Shown: positions 1 through 13,905, counted from the first letter of the stretch. The stretch is DNA of 64,000 nt from Phytophthora quininea (GCA_011947345.1 JAAVTG010000525.1:124001-188000); one strand, 5' to 3'. Numbers and translations are program-made. Notes: generated by a model from the letters alone, not told the origin.

Positions 1-3000
1 GCGACGTACTTCCAAGGTTGTGATGTGCTTGTAGCGAGCAACAGCAGTTTCTGGACAAAATGTGTGTTGCAGAAGGGAGAACCTTTTATATCAGCTAGCA
101 TTTGTCTTTCAGCTTCCTTGCTAGAACTGTTGCAACTTTCCATCTCCAAGAAGTGAAAAACAACTGTCGAAACCCAAGCTAGCCACACTGCAGGTACCGC
201 TTTTCTGCTTCTGCTACGGCCAATCAAAATAACACCTCGTTGCACTGACACAGCATCTCCCCACAAAGCGACTCGAACAGCAAAAGACGATTTGGTTCGG
301 TTTGTATTGGTTCAGGGCCATCCGTCATGGACATTTTAACTTCAAATTGGAGCAATGTGACAAGAGCTTGCTGTAGGCAGAGCGATTGTTCCAGTGAACG
401 ATCTTTTGATGCCGAGTTGAAATCAAATTGTACGCCTTCCGTATCGAATCCCAACACAAGCCTTAGAAACTGATAAAACTGGGAGGAAATCTTGTCATCT
501 GAAAGTATGTTCTGCACCATCGCGTACACTTTCGGCCGCTCCTCGCTTTGTGAGGCTAGAAGCAAGAGAGAAACGAACGATTGTCGAGCGTATGCAATAG
601 CTACGGTTGAATCAACCGCGATTCGGAGAGGAGTAATGTCATGCACGCCTTGACCGTCGGTGAGGTGGCTTTCTTCAGTCGATTTCGATGTGCTGCTGTA
701 CTCCAAAGTCAGCCTGTTAATGTGAAGGTCAAGTCCTTGATGTTTGTTAGAGCTTGGGTACAGTGCATCGTTTGCATCGTCACTTTGTAGACTGTTCTTC
801 TCTGCTTCTAGGAACACATTAACTACAGAAGGCGCATTAGCTTCTCTCCTTCGCAGCGATGTGCTAACGTTTTGGTGTACAGGTGCGGCACGAACATCTT
901 GCTCGTCATTTGCATCTCGGGTATCACTCGTGGGATCGGTTCTGTTAATTTCTAATGTGGGGGAGTTGGAGCTGCCTTCCACATCCAATTTCTCATTCGA
1001 CCTTAAGATCCTTTGTGCCAATCTCATATTTGACTGTAAAGTCGATTGACCTGAGTCCTCGAGCTCGTCTTCGTTCGGAATAAAACCAGGAGGCATTGTA
1101 GCACCTTCGAGACCTACCTTTTCCATTTGCTCCAAAATCCAAGTAACAGCTCCACTTTCGTCCATGGGAATGTTGCTTTCACTTGCGCATCGTGTGGCCC
1201 ATTCCAATGGGAAACCAAGACCGGTTAACCCATCAACCAGGTTACGACGGTGTTGATCATTCTGTACGGTCGGATGATTTATGCATGATTCGACTCCATC
1301 CCTACTTGCTAATCCGAGAGCTTCGTCAGCCCTTTGTAGTCCTAATCGGTTAGTAGGATCAAGCATGAAATCGCCGTCATTACTTGTATCACTGTCACTA
1401 CTGGTGCTGTCCCAACCTCGTAAAGGATCACTTGTTTTAACTACTCCATCGCTTGTACTGGCGGCATCAGCCAAAGACTTGCCACCATTTTGAAAGGCAA
1501 AAATCACTGGCCGTAAACGAGACTGATCTTCATCGGTGTCAAGAGTGGGAAGATGCTGGAAATTAGCACCTTTAGTAGTTTCATCTCCTTCCCCATCACG
1601 TGACACCGCACCGAAATTAAATTGTGCACATTGATGCACATTTAACGATGCCGCAGGACACATTTTCGAGCTGGAAGTGATAGGAACACCTGAGAAAGCA
1701 ACCCCGAGAAACTTTCCGTTAAGAAAGTAGCTCATTTCCATGCGATCGGTGTCGAGTAACACTCCGACAATATCGTCCACTCGCCAGTGTTCGCCGTAGT
1801 CGTAAGAGGTTACGTTCCACTTTTTACACCGAAAGCCATCAAATGCCCAGCTATTGGCGTGGTCACCCACGCCTTGACCCTGCAGTGAATCGGCAGTAAA
1901 ATCTCCATCCACGTAACCAATCTGCATCAAACCGTCCGATAGAACCATAACCTCATAATACCAAAGTCCAGTATTTGCACAAATGTTCGAGTTAGGCAGC
2001 CGAACCGTGGGGAAATGTTCAAGAGCTTTAACTTTGAGCCCAACAATTTCGACGTCTCCCCAACTACTTCTAACGATACTTTCCCGTCTGCATCTTTGTT
2101 TTGCTCCCACCAAGGAGGCATATTTCTGGATGGGGTCACCATCGATTCTTCCCATAAATGCCATTGTAGTTTATCGAGATCTGTCAGCGACACGGTAGCT
2201 GCTGCGTGTCCAAGCTTACTGCAATGTAACACTTGTTTGATGAAATATCGAAGACGACGGAGCTTCAATGCTGTCTTTGCGTCAGGTCCTAAAGCCATAA
2301 GAACATATTCCTTGGTATACGACGCAGCGACACACAGCACCCTACCTGCCAAATCATAGTTGTCCAACACAAAATGATGCCACGACGTGCCCATCTTGGT
2401 TGACTGTTGTTCTCGTAGCAGTGTGGTCATCAAAAAGCGAAAGCTGCAGGATCGTAAACGGACAATTGATGAGATTGTTTCGTCACGAGCGTTAACAGCT
2501 GAGATGTCACTTTGGCACTTTGTCAACACATCTTTTCTAGCCGCCAGACACACCACTTGTCCAATTTCTTCTTTTAGTATAGCAGCAATGAGAGCTCGAA
2601 CATTTTCAGTTTGACTGATACTCATGTTGTCCTGGGAAAAGACAGATCCGAAAGGAACGCGCATCTTAACTGGTGATGGCAGCACTGGATCATCAAGTTT
2701 GGCGTGATAGCCATTGAGAATATCCTCTGAGAATCCGGAGAGAGTGTAGAACACCGCTGCTAATTCTGAAACATTGTCGAGGTCTCCATCTTCAACAAAC
2801 CGTTCCAACCCAGCAGCGGACTGAAACGTGACAGTAGCTTTTGCAATAAGGAGATCTATTTGAGCTGACCAGCACTGAGAAGCACAAAGCGTTTGAAATA
2901 GTTCCACGCTAGCAGCAAATTTCAACGACAGCTTAGTCCTCATGCTTAGCATCGGTGACAGTGCTGAATTCATTCCATAACGCAGCATCTCCTGTTGTTG

Positions 3001-6000
3001 CATCATTCTCCAAATTATTTTATTTTGCTTCGACAAACCAGTAGAATTTTCTCGCGCGTTATAAAAACGGAAAATCTCTTCCACGCGATTCCAGCTTTTG
3101 TCCATCGACGATAGCCCAAATAAGCTGCGACTCAACCGCTGAAGATTGACATCTGGGAGTGATGGTGTTCGAGGCATCACCTGCTGAAGGAGGCTGCATA
3201 GATACATCTGGTTAAGAGATTCATCACTATTCGCATTTAACAACATGGACATAAGCACATTGATCCAATGGTCCGAAAACCCAACGGGTGAAGATGAAGT
3301 ATCGCTGATGCTGTAATCAATAACCAATCGACACAGGAGTCGCAGTAGATTCGAGCAGTGCGTTTCCAAAATACTGCGCTGCTTCAACTGGAAGAGAACA
3401 GTACCCTCTCTGTGTATTTGTGCAATTGTTTCGTTCGAGAGTCTGCTGCGGAAAATGATGACATCGTCTAGAATTCCGCTGAAATAATTGTGGCCTTGTT
3501 TTGGAAGTATCTTTACCAGTGAGGTTGCGTTTGACTGGTTCGATGCTTCTGTCAAGGATTCTTCTCCTTCTGATTTCGTTAAAGCTCTCACTTCAAAATC
3601 ACCACCTACGACCATTTGTGTCCAACACTGTGCGTTTTTGAGAATCTCATCCCAAGCGACTATGCCGTTGTCTAGCAGGTTTGACTGGTGATGCAGCGCC
3701 ACGTTTTTCCCATCGATGAATGCCATAACAGGTTCGTTGGCTGCACTGTCAAAAACGAGGGCTACGTGGACCCACTTTTCTCCGGGAATGCTATCATCAA
3801 GGTTAATTTCGTACCAGCATCCGTCTTTCTTGTCCAAGCGCTGCACCAAAACTCCAATATACACCTGGTTGGCATCAGCATAACGTGAAAAAACGATAAG
3901 TGACGAGTCTTTTCCAATAGATGTTGAATCATTTGAAGAAGATGATTTCCCGGAGCCAAACGCGAGAATACTAGTTGAGGATGCGTTCGGCTGTGCATTG
4001 CTGATGAAGGGCTTTTCTCCATGGGACTTTTCAGTCGTCTGATCTGCATATATCCAAAACGATAACGTGAAATTCGCGGCTTGAACTTCATTACCGGTAA
4101 AATCTTGTTTCATGTTCTCAACGCCAAGTTTGTAAGGGGCATCCAAGCAAGAAAACGCTACAAAATATTCTTTCAGGCCCGTCCGTATCTCTCTTTTCAT
4201 GAGTTACTACTGCTGAGGGCAACAACAGCGATGCAAATTTCTTCGCTGAGGCCATTAAACCGGTGACATGGCTGTTCACTCTCTTCAGCATCAAGTACAA
4301 CCCGTCTATCATTTGGTCAATGATTTCGTCAATGGATAGCACGACTGTTTTCTTTGGCAAGGTCAGTCGTCTTCGAGGTGACATGGATGAGTTCCGCGCT
4401 GTTAAAGGTTCCTTTTCGAGAATAGCTGACTCGCCAGCTCTCAAAAGAAGTGTCCTTTGTAAGGTTCAAAAGCTTCTGAGTAACTTAGTTGCATGGAGAT
4501 GGCACAAAATGCTTCCCAAGCCAAAAGACTAAACGTTTGGGTTCGCGATTGAGAAAAAGGAGAGTCATCACTGGGGTCAGTTTTCCTGGGCTGTGTATCT
4601 CACCAAGTGGGCGATTGAGATTCATTATTTTATGTGCATCGATCACATTTGCTTCACCGAGAAGTAGTTCGACCAACGTCTCCATAATCCCGGACTTTGC
4701 AATTAAGCTGACCGCATTCTCATTGCCACTCCTGTCGGTGCTAAATGGTACGACCCACGTTAGAAGTGATCTTTCCTTCAGCTCCATCGATGTGTCGTCA
4801 CTAGAGACTATGCGCGCCAATCGCACGTAGAGGTTTTCAACAGCTTTTAACAATTTGCCGTCGCTTTCTTGAGTAAAGTTAACCTTTCGAAGCGCAGATG
4901 CCATCCAACCCACAGACGCTTGCGTACACTTAATTGATACAAACTTCTGCAACAAACAGCTTCGAGTAGATGACGTGGTAAGCTTTCGAAGCAAATCGTG
5001 TAAAATGCACATTCCGGTTCTTGAAAGTGCGATATCACCTTCTTTAATCATGAGTGCGCGCCGAATCTTTGTCAAATCCACTGGTTCTATAAGAAATTGA
5101 ATCAAATCCACGACGAAGTCATTGGCACAAGTCCAAGCCAAACCACTGGTAGAATTGTAGTGGAGGATGTGCGGCATCAAGTCTGGATTGGGCTGCAGCT
5201 GGAGTAGCAAGCGAGATGCTGCGATTGCTATTTTATCTGCGTTTTGGTCAATAGCCTGAAGCTTTGTTACCGTTGCTGCAGCATCAATCAGCGTCTCAAA
5301 ACAAGTTGATATCATTTCACTAATCACACCAGAAGTCTCAACTGGCGTAGTCGTGTAGAACTCATAACAGTGTCGGAATTCTTTTGTCAAGCCAAGATGC
5401 CACGACATCACTACGAGTGTCACTGTCAAAAGGTTTTGCATCTCCAATGTAAGAACATTTTCTCGAAAGTCCGTTGGATAAGAAAGTTTTGTAGCTATCC
5501 AACTCCAAAACGTGTTCGGCTCATCGTTGCATTCAATAACCTGGGTGAGAAAAGAATGGTCATCAGAAGCACTCTCGCTCGGGCTAAACGAACTCCCTCT
5601 ACATCACAACCAACAAGTTCATCTTCAACCTCAAATATCCCCAAAGCTTCCCATTCAATGATTGCTGCCACAAAGTTGGAGATAGAAGGGTCTTCACGGG
5701 GATGTTTAAATGTTCCCGGACGAAGTTGTCCTTCCGATAGCACCACAGCTGAATATTTACTGTTTTGCTTATCCTGTGATGTCAATTGAAATGTCCGAAG
5801 TGGCTGAAGAAGTTCACAGCTCAGTCTCCCACAAAGAATTGCGCAGGCGTCTCCAAGCTCCACAAACCAGTTCTTATCTTGACTCTCATAACGTTGCGAA
5901 CCGCCTATATGACAATCATTGGATTCTTGATTCCCTGCGTCGCTTGCTGTGTGCATTTTCCAGCTCACTTCATCCAGTATTTTAAGCATTTCATGAAGGT

Positions 6001-9000
6001 TTGGCAGCACACGCTCCACTATTAACAATCTATGATCAACATATTCTATCGCACTTAAAGTTTGCTCTGGAGTAACGTCTGGGAACATCATTGATAGGCA
6101 TTCCACTGCGCTGGGTAGCAGCGTTTGGAAGAAACTCCCATTTAAACGCCATGTTATAGTTTCTTCGTGTTGGCGGCTTCCTTCGTGAAGTTTTTCAGTA
6201 CAAAGAGGGACTCGGAAAGTAGAGATCCCAAGTAGTCAAGCAATGAATCCAAGATCTTAGCGACATCGCCACTCATCACTACTTCAGGTACGGTGGAGTC
6301 ATTTTCTTGGTATTGCCGGAAAACAAATCGGTTTGCCAGACTGAAATAGTGAAGCTGGAGTGCGTGAAGTAATCGAAGAAAACAATCGGATTCACGCCCA
6401 AAATCTTCGTAGGCTTCGTTGCTGAGGTGGGTAATTGCCTCCGTACTGCTTCGTTTTAGCAGTGCGAGCATCAGCGCTTTCATTGCTTTCGTGTCGATTT
6501 CATCAGTTTCTTTGTTGTTTATGACAGCAGATTGTTCAGTTGGGGATTGCAACAGCAAGCCCCTGAAAATGTCCGCCATAACTAAATCCTGTTCAAAGTA
6601 CATTAGCAAAATTCAGTGAAGCTTCAGCATAAGTTCATATCAAGTGTGAACAAACCTGAGAGAGCTGATCGGAAAGAATGACCGTTCTCTTTGACGGAAT
6701 TTCGACTTCGCACTCACTTAGTATCTCTCTCATTAAGATGCATCGCGATAGCCTAGTCGGGTAAAATCTGGCAAATCCCGTCTATCAAGAACATCATACT
6801 GTAAGAGAAGTAGTTCTGACTCTAGTAAAACGTCTACAGACAGCCTTACCTTGAGTGCAATAGCTGCCTCCTCACTGATAGCATCACCCAGAGCCAGTAA
6901 TGTCTGCTTGTCGCTGAACTGATGCATACTACCACGAAAACGCGCCACAATATCTTCAGCTTGAATCCCAGCAAGGCCGTCCAACAATTCGTGAATATGG
7001 TCAAATAGATGCGACCGTACACTTAAAGACGATTCAGCAGTGGCAGTCTCTGTTTTGCTAATGATTCGAGGTGCATCGACTGGAAGCTCCAGCACCCTTT
7101 CAAGTTGAGCTGAAGAATCCTCAGACAGGATAAGGCAAGTGTCATCTGCTGCTGCGGTGTTAAATGCGGACCATCCAATATGTTAGAACTCTTGCCTGCC
7201 GCAGAGAATTTGTTGTTTGAGCTCTGGTAGGATATCGTCCATCGAATGAGTTGTAGCAATCTGTTCAATGCTTCGCAAGCAGTGTCAACAGCAAAGGGGA
7301 GAAGCAGTGTTTGGGCGGTCAGTGTTTTTAAGACTTCCCGCTCAGTTTTCCTATTTGTGCCTGCGATTCTTTCATCCTCAAGATATCCAGAGGCTAAGCG
7401 GTCGATATGTCCAAGGACGTATAATGCCGCTTGTGTTACAGATCCTGGGACAAAGGTGTCGCTACTAGAATTGGTTTGATTCATGGCGGGTTTTCGTCAT
7501 CTTCTCTCTTAGTCGAGAGGTTCAATATCCAAGTCGGCCCAAACTGTGATTTTGTCATGGTCTTGTCCCCTTTGTGGTGTCCTTTATAATGATCATTCTT
7601 TCGAGGATCAACTGGTGGTCTTCGTTTCAAACACCACGACTTGTGTAACACGTTGACTGCGAAAAGTGTATCTCTGAGTCGCTACATGTATCTTGTTCGT
7701 CCACTGCATTGTGATCAGTAACCAAAACCAAGTTATACTTGTCACCCACAGCAAGTGCTACAGGTTTGAGACCACATTGTTCAAACATCTCAATTTTCGT
7801 GGGGCGTTTGCGAGTTTGATTGTCCCCATGTCCTAATCGACCACTGTCTCCTTGGCCGCATGTCCAGAGTTCATGATCGTGCGTAAGAAGAACGGTGTGC
7901 TCACAACCAGCTTTTGCATCCTTAACCTGTTTCCCCTCCAAAGAACGCACTAAAGTAGGGACATCACAGCTTTCTTCATCTCCATGTCCTAGTTTGCCAT
8001 TCGTTCCACTCCCCACGTATACACTCGACCAGCAGTCGACACAGCAAGGGAATGGTCCCACCCACAAGCAACCTTTACGATTTCCTCCCTAGCATCTTCT
8101 AAAACTTGGATCAATGTAGGCTTCAGTCTGCGGTCGCAGTCTCCGTGGCCAAGTACCGGAGGAATACCCGCGCGTCGACTGTCTTTATATCCACAACCAC
8201 ATGAGTAAACGCGACCGGAAGCGGTACAAAAGATCGTATGCTCCCAACCACCAGCAGCGTACGTGACGTACTCTTCCTCGACTATTTCACTAAAACTTTC
8301 AATCTCTTGTATCGTGAACTGATCGTTAGTATGGCCGTGGCCACACTGTCCTTGGTTGTTTTTACCCCATGCGTAAGCTTTACCGTCCCATGAAATCGCC
8401 AAAGAATGTGATGCGCCGCAGAAAATATGCTGGAAACGAACCGGTATGCTCCTCGTAGAGGTCGGGTCGGACGATTCTCCCCGTCAGGTAACTGCTTGTC
8501 TGGCATGGCGACTTTCGTGGGGCTTGAGCGATCATTGGTATCTCCAATCCCTAGTCGTCCATTCGAGCCGTTCCCCCAGGTGTAGAGCTCTCCCGACTCC
8601 ATCAACGCGAGAGTATGTCCAAGACCGCATGCCAGATCTCGAACTCGTCCCTTCACGTTTAAAAACTCAATCATTTTCGGGGTGTATTCCTTGGAAGATG
8701 ATCCGTGGCCAAGGCGGTATTTATCACCGTTACCCCAGGCCATTGCTTCTCCCTTTGCAGTGATGGCGATACTGTGCGTTGAGAGAGAGTCAATTTTTCG
8801 AAATTGAATATCTCTCGTAGCAGCAATCATGGTAGGCACAGTTTGTTCTCAGTACAATTGCCTTCCTGACAGCTTAGGTGTGTACATTGGCCGTGGCCAA
8901 GCTTCCCATGGTCTCCTTTGCCAAAACTCATCAGGTAACCACAACGATGCTCCTCCTCACCAAACGCAACCTGTGGTCGTTCTACTTCCGCCTTCGCTAG

Positions 9001-9791
9001 CTCCAAATACAACGGTCCTAGCGGTTCAAACCTCTCTCCAGAAATCTCGTTGCCATTCTCCAACAATAATTCAATTCCCTTCAGCAAGTATCCCAGTCGC
9101 CCCCACTTTAAACTCAACGCAACGTACGCTAAAATCACAGTCGCCCGATCATTAGCTGACAAACATGCTTGGTCTTCATTTTGCGCCAGTCCAAGAAGAT
9201 CTCCGAACAGCAGGAACAGCTGCTGAAACACACTGCATACATTATCACCGCCTGATTCATTCACGGAATCGTCCACTAGTCCCGGGACAGCACGCACGAT
9301 GGCATCGCCGTTAAAAGTCCCGGCAACCTGCTAGCAATCTGCACGGATAGTCTGCAGTTACTCACCAATTTCCCAGGCTCCCTCAAGCTCTGACAAGTCC
9401 TAAAGAACATCTTCAGTGCGATTTGCGTCGGCAGTGGCAGCTCCTTCATAGGAACAGGAGCGTTGGGGTCATTCCCTTCCAGTCGACCAGAGCCCGCTTT
9501 AGAAGGGGAAGCGAGCCCCGAAACCTCGTCACAGGGAGCATAGAGACGCTCTAATATGTTATCTAGTACTAGACACTTCTTGGTCAAGTAGGAAATGGGT
9601 ATCTGCTTCTCCAAGGCGACGGCTCGCTCCACAATGCGCCAGTGTTCTTGCTGCAGCAGCGTATGGTGTGCTTCTTGGTAATCGAGCGGTGCAGGCGGCT
9701 TCTGTGGGGTATCTTCTTGTCGCTTCTGGTTCTGGAGCTCCTGGTAGCGCGCGTGGACGTACGCCGCGTCGCTCAGGAGCAGCGCCTCCAT
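1..9791 (-). CDS. HERC1-like giant E3 ubiquitin ligase, N-terminal part (truncated by window edge)
   Basis: Starts at ATG 9791 and reads leftwards to base 1 through at least ten open segments. Order of domains: an N-terminal helical region that resembles the HERC1 N-terminus (about 9791-8950); RCC1-type repeats (about 8950-7700, recurrent GxGxxGxLGHG and GxxHTLAL/HSLA motifs); a long helical stretch; a LamG/concanavalin-like module (about 4150-3400, with FTLSFWIYA, WVHVALVFD and a GxLDDVIIF end); a SPRY domain (about 2020-1620, GLWYYEVMV and SYFLNGKFLGVAF); and a UBA-like segment (about 1240-1110, LGFPLEWATRC). The HECT catalytic domain expected at the C-terminus would lie left of the window. 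Some junctions look like introns (about 6842-6792, 6655-6590, 4510-4480, and a possible 38 nt one at 9328-9365); most others are one-base frame breaks, for example at C-runs 8479-8482, 8011-8014 and 7095-7097. Role by family: ubiquitin ligase or guanine-nucleotide-exchange scaffold. Two adjacent genes instead of one (split near 7500) cannot be excluded. Confidence 0.78.
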
Positions 9792-9877
9792 CTGCGATGC
9801 TTCAAGATCCGCACTAATTGAGTTCGTCTAACTCTAGGTAGTACCATTTTGGCCATTTTGGGTACAACCACACGAAG
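9792..9877. promoter_or_regulatory. Divergent promoter between HERC1-like and GBP-like genes
   Basis: Only 86 bp separate the two divergent start codons. The spacer contains two CATTTTGG copies (around 9845-9860), which resemble the oomycete flanking promoter region CAWTTT element. No TATA box is visible. Shared regulation is inferred from the spacing only. Confidence 0.4.
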
Positions 9878-12860
9878 ATGGCAACAGAGCTGCTGTTCTC
9901 GGGGCAGCTGCTGGCGGTGACGGCGGACGAGACAAGCGCCGCGCACGTGCAGATCAAGAAGGAGGCCATCTCGTTCCTGCAGCGACTGGCCGAGTCCGTG
10001 TTGGTCGTGAGCTTCCACGGCGCCAAGGTCAGCAAATCTCAAGTTATATAACCCATCCTATTCTGAAAGCAACTAATTTAAATGTTGAATTTTATTATTG
10101 CTGGAGATATAGCATAGCGGCAAGACCTCATGCATCCGCAATCTACTGGGTATCAATGAAGAAGAAAATACTGAGACTGAGACCAACGGCGTGTGGCTCT
10201 ACATCAAGCAAGTGAACTTCCCCAACGCCAAGTACTTGGCCATTCTTGACCGACCAGGCTTTGAAGATACTGTAAGTATTTGTTTATCGTTTTTCAGGTA
10301 AAATAGGACATTTGCTTATGCTGGTTGTGATCGTAGCACTTGGATACTCTGCTGTATTCCATTCTTGCCGGACTCAGCAGGTTTGTCGTCAGTTCTGTAC
10401 CACTTTTCAAGATTGGAGTTTTATCTAATATTTTCTACAGTGTGGTTGTGCACCATGTCAATGGCCAACTGACGTCCGAAGCGATCGATCAGTTTTCGTT
10501 CCTTGCAGCCAATGTCGAAGGAGGCGACGCACCTCCGAGCTATGGTACGATTTAGTGTGTGTAATGATTCTTTACTACTTGTGGGTAACTTTGATTGTGG
10601 TAATGGCAGCTTTTCCGCAGTCCCCGAAGCTGCTCTGGGTGCTGCAAAATGTTACTACAGGAAAAGTGAAGGAACAAGTTCAGGAATCTGGCCTATCGTT
10701 GCAGGAGGCGGAACAAGCTTACCTATGCAATGCGTTTGCGGAGCAACCGGAGGGCACACCGAGTGGAGACTTCTGCAAGCTTTTCCAGTCCGTTTATCCA
10801 GACCAGACGTGTTTCACAGTTCCACCTAGAGAGTCCGAGACGTTTGAGAAACGAGTAGAGAAACTCACGCGGATGTTCATGGACTCGGTGCATAACCACT
10901 ACATGAAGAGGGTTGTACTCAACGGCCCGCTTATCGGCTCAGTGATCGTGTCAATGCTGGCTCATCGCGACAACGTTTTTAAGGTACGCTTTGAAGCTTA
11001 GTTGTATAAAGTGGCCGCGAGCTCATTCAATAGCATTGTGACAGGCTTTTCGCGGGCGAATCTGGAAAGACACGATCCACAACTGCTGCCTCAACGTCGT
11101 CGAGAACGGAATTAAGCTCTACAAACTTCGCATGTCGGAGAGACTTGGTAGCATTGTAGATATTTCAGACCTGAAAGGTTTCAAGCCGACGCTATCGACT
11201 CCGCAAGGTCAGCAACAGCTGATAGAGGTTAGTGGAAGCTGGTGTACATATCTCCATGCTTATCTGACTGGTTTCTGGTTGTAGTTGCCCTGTGAAACAG
11301 AGTTACTCCATGAAGTGCACGACTCTGCACGACGCGAAGCTAAAGCTATCCTCCGTACTATGCCTGTGCGGTCAGGAAAGCTAAGCGACTTGCTGGGGTA
11401 CGTTCTTGCACAGTCGATTCCACCTGATAAGGATATATCTAACCCTGTAATTGTATTATAGAAACTATTTCGTGACTTGGTGGAGTCGTTATTCGCCACA
11501 ATTCAGGAAGAGAACAACCGGATTTCTTCGGAACTCTGCCAAGCGTTGCTGTCTTCGCTTCACACCAAGATGACAGAGAAAGTGGACGCACATTTGCTGT
11601 TGAACCCCGAAGATAACGAAGATTCGTACTCCTTCCAGTCGACAGAATTCAAGGTACATTGTATCCACCTCTATGTTGATCTTGCGTTCGATTGAAGCCC
11701 TGATTGACCTTTGATATGCCTACATAGCGCTTCTATCACCACTACCAGGCGCACATGTTCGAACTGATGGCAGACTACACAGAGCAAGCAAAAGGCCCAG
11801 TGAAGGTAAGATACCGTCCAACGCGCTATCTGCAATGATAACCATCCTAATATTTAACTGCTCCGGGATGTACAATACAGAAAGCAGAGCTGGCAAAATT
11901 CATGCAAAACACGATCCGGCCACAGCTTGCCGAGTTTTCAGAAAAGCTGGAGAAGATCCGTCACCATGACACGGATGTAGTTGAGGAGGCGATTGAGAAG
12001 AAAGAAGAAGAGTGCGAGAATTTCAACATGCAGCACTCGATGTACCAGAAGCAGGCCGTGAGCGCCCAAGAGGATGTCAATCGCCAGTTGGTTGAGGTTC
12101 AAAAGCTTCACGCGGTGAGTACTGCCACTGCTGAAGAGGGATTTCTTATTGGCATGCTAACGCTATGTATTCTCTGTACTTGTAGCTGCGCAAGGATGCT
12201 CTTGTCGGAGCGATCACCGACTTGACCAACATGCACGCCATGGCCACGCGGCAAAAGGAGCTGCTCGAAGAAGCTGCCTTTGTTTCGGTTAGTCGAAAGC
12301 CTCACATTGGGTGGCGTTACGTTCTCTCACTGATATATTGCGAATGTAGGTTCAATTGCCAGAGCAGAAGGTCATCGAGGCTGCTCAAGATAAGGAGACA
12401 ACCGAATTGCAAGGATACTTGATCAAGCAAGGTGGTGGTGGGAATGTGCTGAACCCGCTCGGACGAAAGAACTGGAAGCAACGGTACTTCATTCTGATCG
12501 GCGCCAACTTGATTTACGCGAAAACCAAAGACGATTACGAGCGGGGAAGGATTATCAAAGAGCTGTGTTTGACGGGGTACGTTCTGTATATGAAATTGTC
12601 CAGGTAAATGTTGTGTTAAGTTATGGGCGTTGTTGAGCAGGTGCCGCATTGACCCGTCTCGTGATGCTGGCGAAGGGTTCAACATTACCCCAGGCAAGCA
12701 AGCTCATGTCTTTGAGCTGCAGAGAGGATTCTTCGAGAAGAACAGCAAGAAGCGTTCGTCGGCAGCAGATAGTGGGCGCGTCTTCAAGCTGCGCGCTCAG
12801 AACATCCAGGAACGCGATGTGTGGATCGACAAGCTACGCCAAGCTGCTGGAGGCTATTGA
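9878..12860 (+). CDS. GBP/atlastin-like large GTPase with C-terminal PH domain
   Basis: About 13 exons give roughly 726 residues. Exon 1 is 9878-10027 and exon 2 10113-10271; splicing them creates the P-loop GAKHSGKT, which supports both the intron and the GTPase call. Downstream, YLAILDRPG sits where GBPs have the G3 DxxG motif, followed by an SSVVVHHVNG...SEAIDQFSFL stretch that matches the GBP switch/guanine-cap region; this needs removal of a 60 nt in-frame intron at 10381-10440. A long helical region follows (10610-12287, coiled coil around 11900-12110). The C-terminus (12350-12860) is a PH domain: LQGYLIKQGG, KNWKQRYFIL, then VFELQR and a final helix DVWIDKLRQAA. GBPs hydrolyse GTP and tether or remodel membranes; the PH domain would target phosphoinositide membranes. 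The exon 7/8 junction (GGGG at 11395-11398) is off by one base. Confidence 0.82.
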
Positions 12861-12987
12861 TGCACGTGGCAACGGATTCATTCTTGAGGAAGCAAAAGCC
12901 CCAATGGGGCGGTGAGCATGTATGATTTGGTCAAAAGATACAAGTTTTCGCTGTTCCACTACCCAACCTGTTGAAAGTGTGGGCTAA

Positions 12988-13905
12988 TTACCAGTGTATG
13001 AGTTGGCAGTCGAGGTGCTGATGGTCTTGAAGTAACTTATTCACGAGGCGAAGCACTTCGAATTCCTTTTCTAAGAGAATGTTGGACTTCAGTCGCTCCA
13101 GCACTTTATCGAGATTAAACGATAGTGTCTCCATGTGCTGTCTTCGAACAGTAACACAGCTGCAACTCTCACTGTGGGTCTTCAAACGATCCAGTGCCTC
13201 TTTGAGCGACGTAGATAAGTCTGCAGCATTTTTCACGAACACCAATTGCTCGGAATCCTGTTGCAAAGCTCAGGTGTTAGTCTGAGGTAAAGTCGCTATT
13301 CGCAACGGAATGTCGCTCACCAAGTGCGTTGAGGACGTTTTAACGAGTCTACTGAAGTTTTGACGATCTAGTGAAGCCAGCTCAACGCGCAGCGTCTTAA
13401 TCTTGTGCAAAGTGTTCACCGGTTCCATCGCTTGGTTTTGATGCTCTCGGAAGCACATATTGTAGCCTTTGCTGGTCTGGTTGGTTCGCGATGCCGAAGG
13501 GTTTGCAATACCTGATTCACGTTCGCTGCAATTTCCCAGGGCCCGTTGAGGCCCAAGAATTATGTCATCTCTTTGCGAAACGCCACCACTCGCCTTGACT
13601 TGATCCACTGGAAGTCGTTGTGGAAACTTTGGTCTCGCTTTTGAATGAAATCCGTGGGCGAGTGTAGTGTTTCTTTTCTGCTCGGCTACAGCAAAGCTTT
13701 TCGTGGCTTGATGGTGTTGCCGATGGTATTCATCGCAATCCTTACACATCGAAACAGATTTCATTGCTGACGAGGCGTGAGTGACAATATCGCGACTGGG
13801 TTTCTTTTTCGCAGCAGTTGTCTTGGTCGACTTTTGGTTCCACTTTTGCAATGCCAAAGCGTATTGAGATGGCATAACTTGGGCTGAAAGCATTGTCCGC
13901 AACAT
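12988..13905 (-). CDS. Hypothetical protein, two exons
   Basis: Exon 1 runs from ATG 13905 to 13321 and exon 2 from 13257 to 12988. The 63 nt intron (13258-13320) keeps the frame, begins GTGAGC, has a CTAAC branch-like site and ends CAACAG; it contains an in-frame stop, so splicing is required to join the parts. The predicted product is about 284 residues, basic and low-complexity in its first half, with a CKDC...YHRQHH segment near residue 58, and predominantly helical in its last 85 residues (KEALDRLKTHSES, FNLDKVLERLKS). I recognise no family. It converges on the GBP-like gene (127 bp apart) and diverges from the PKD2-like channel gene. Confidence 0.55.
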
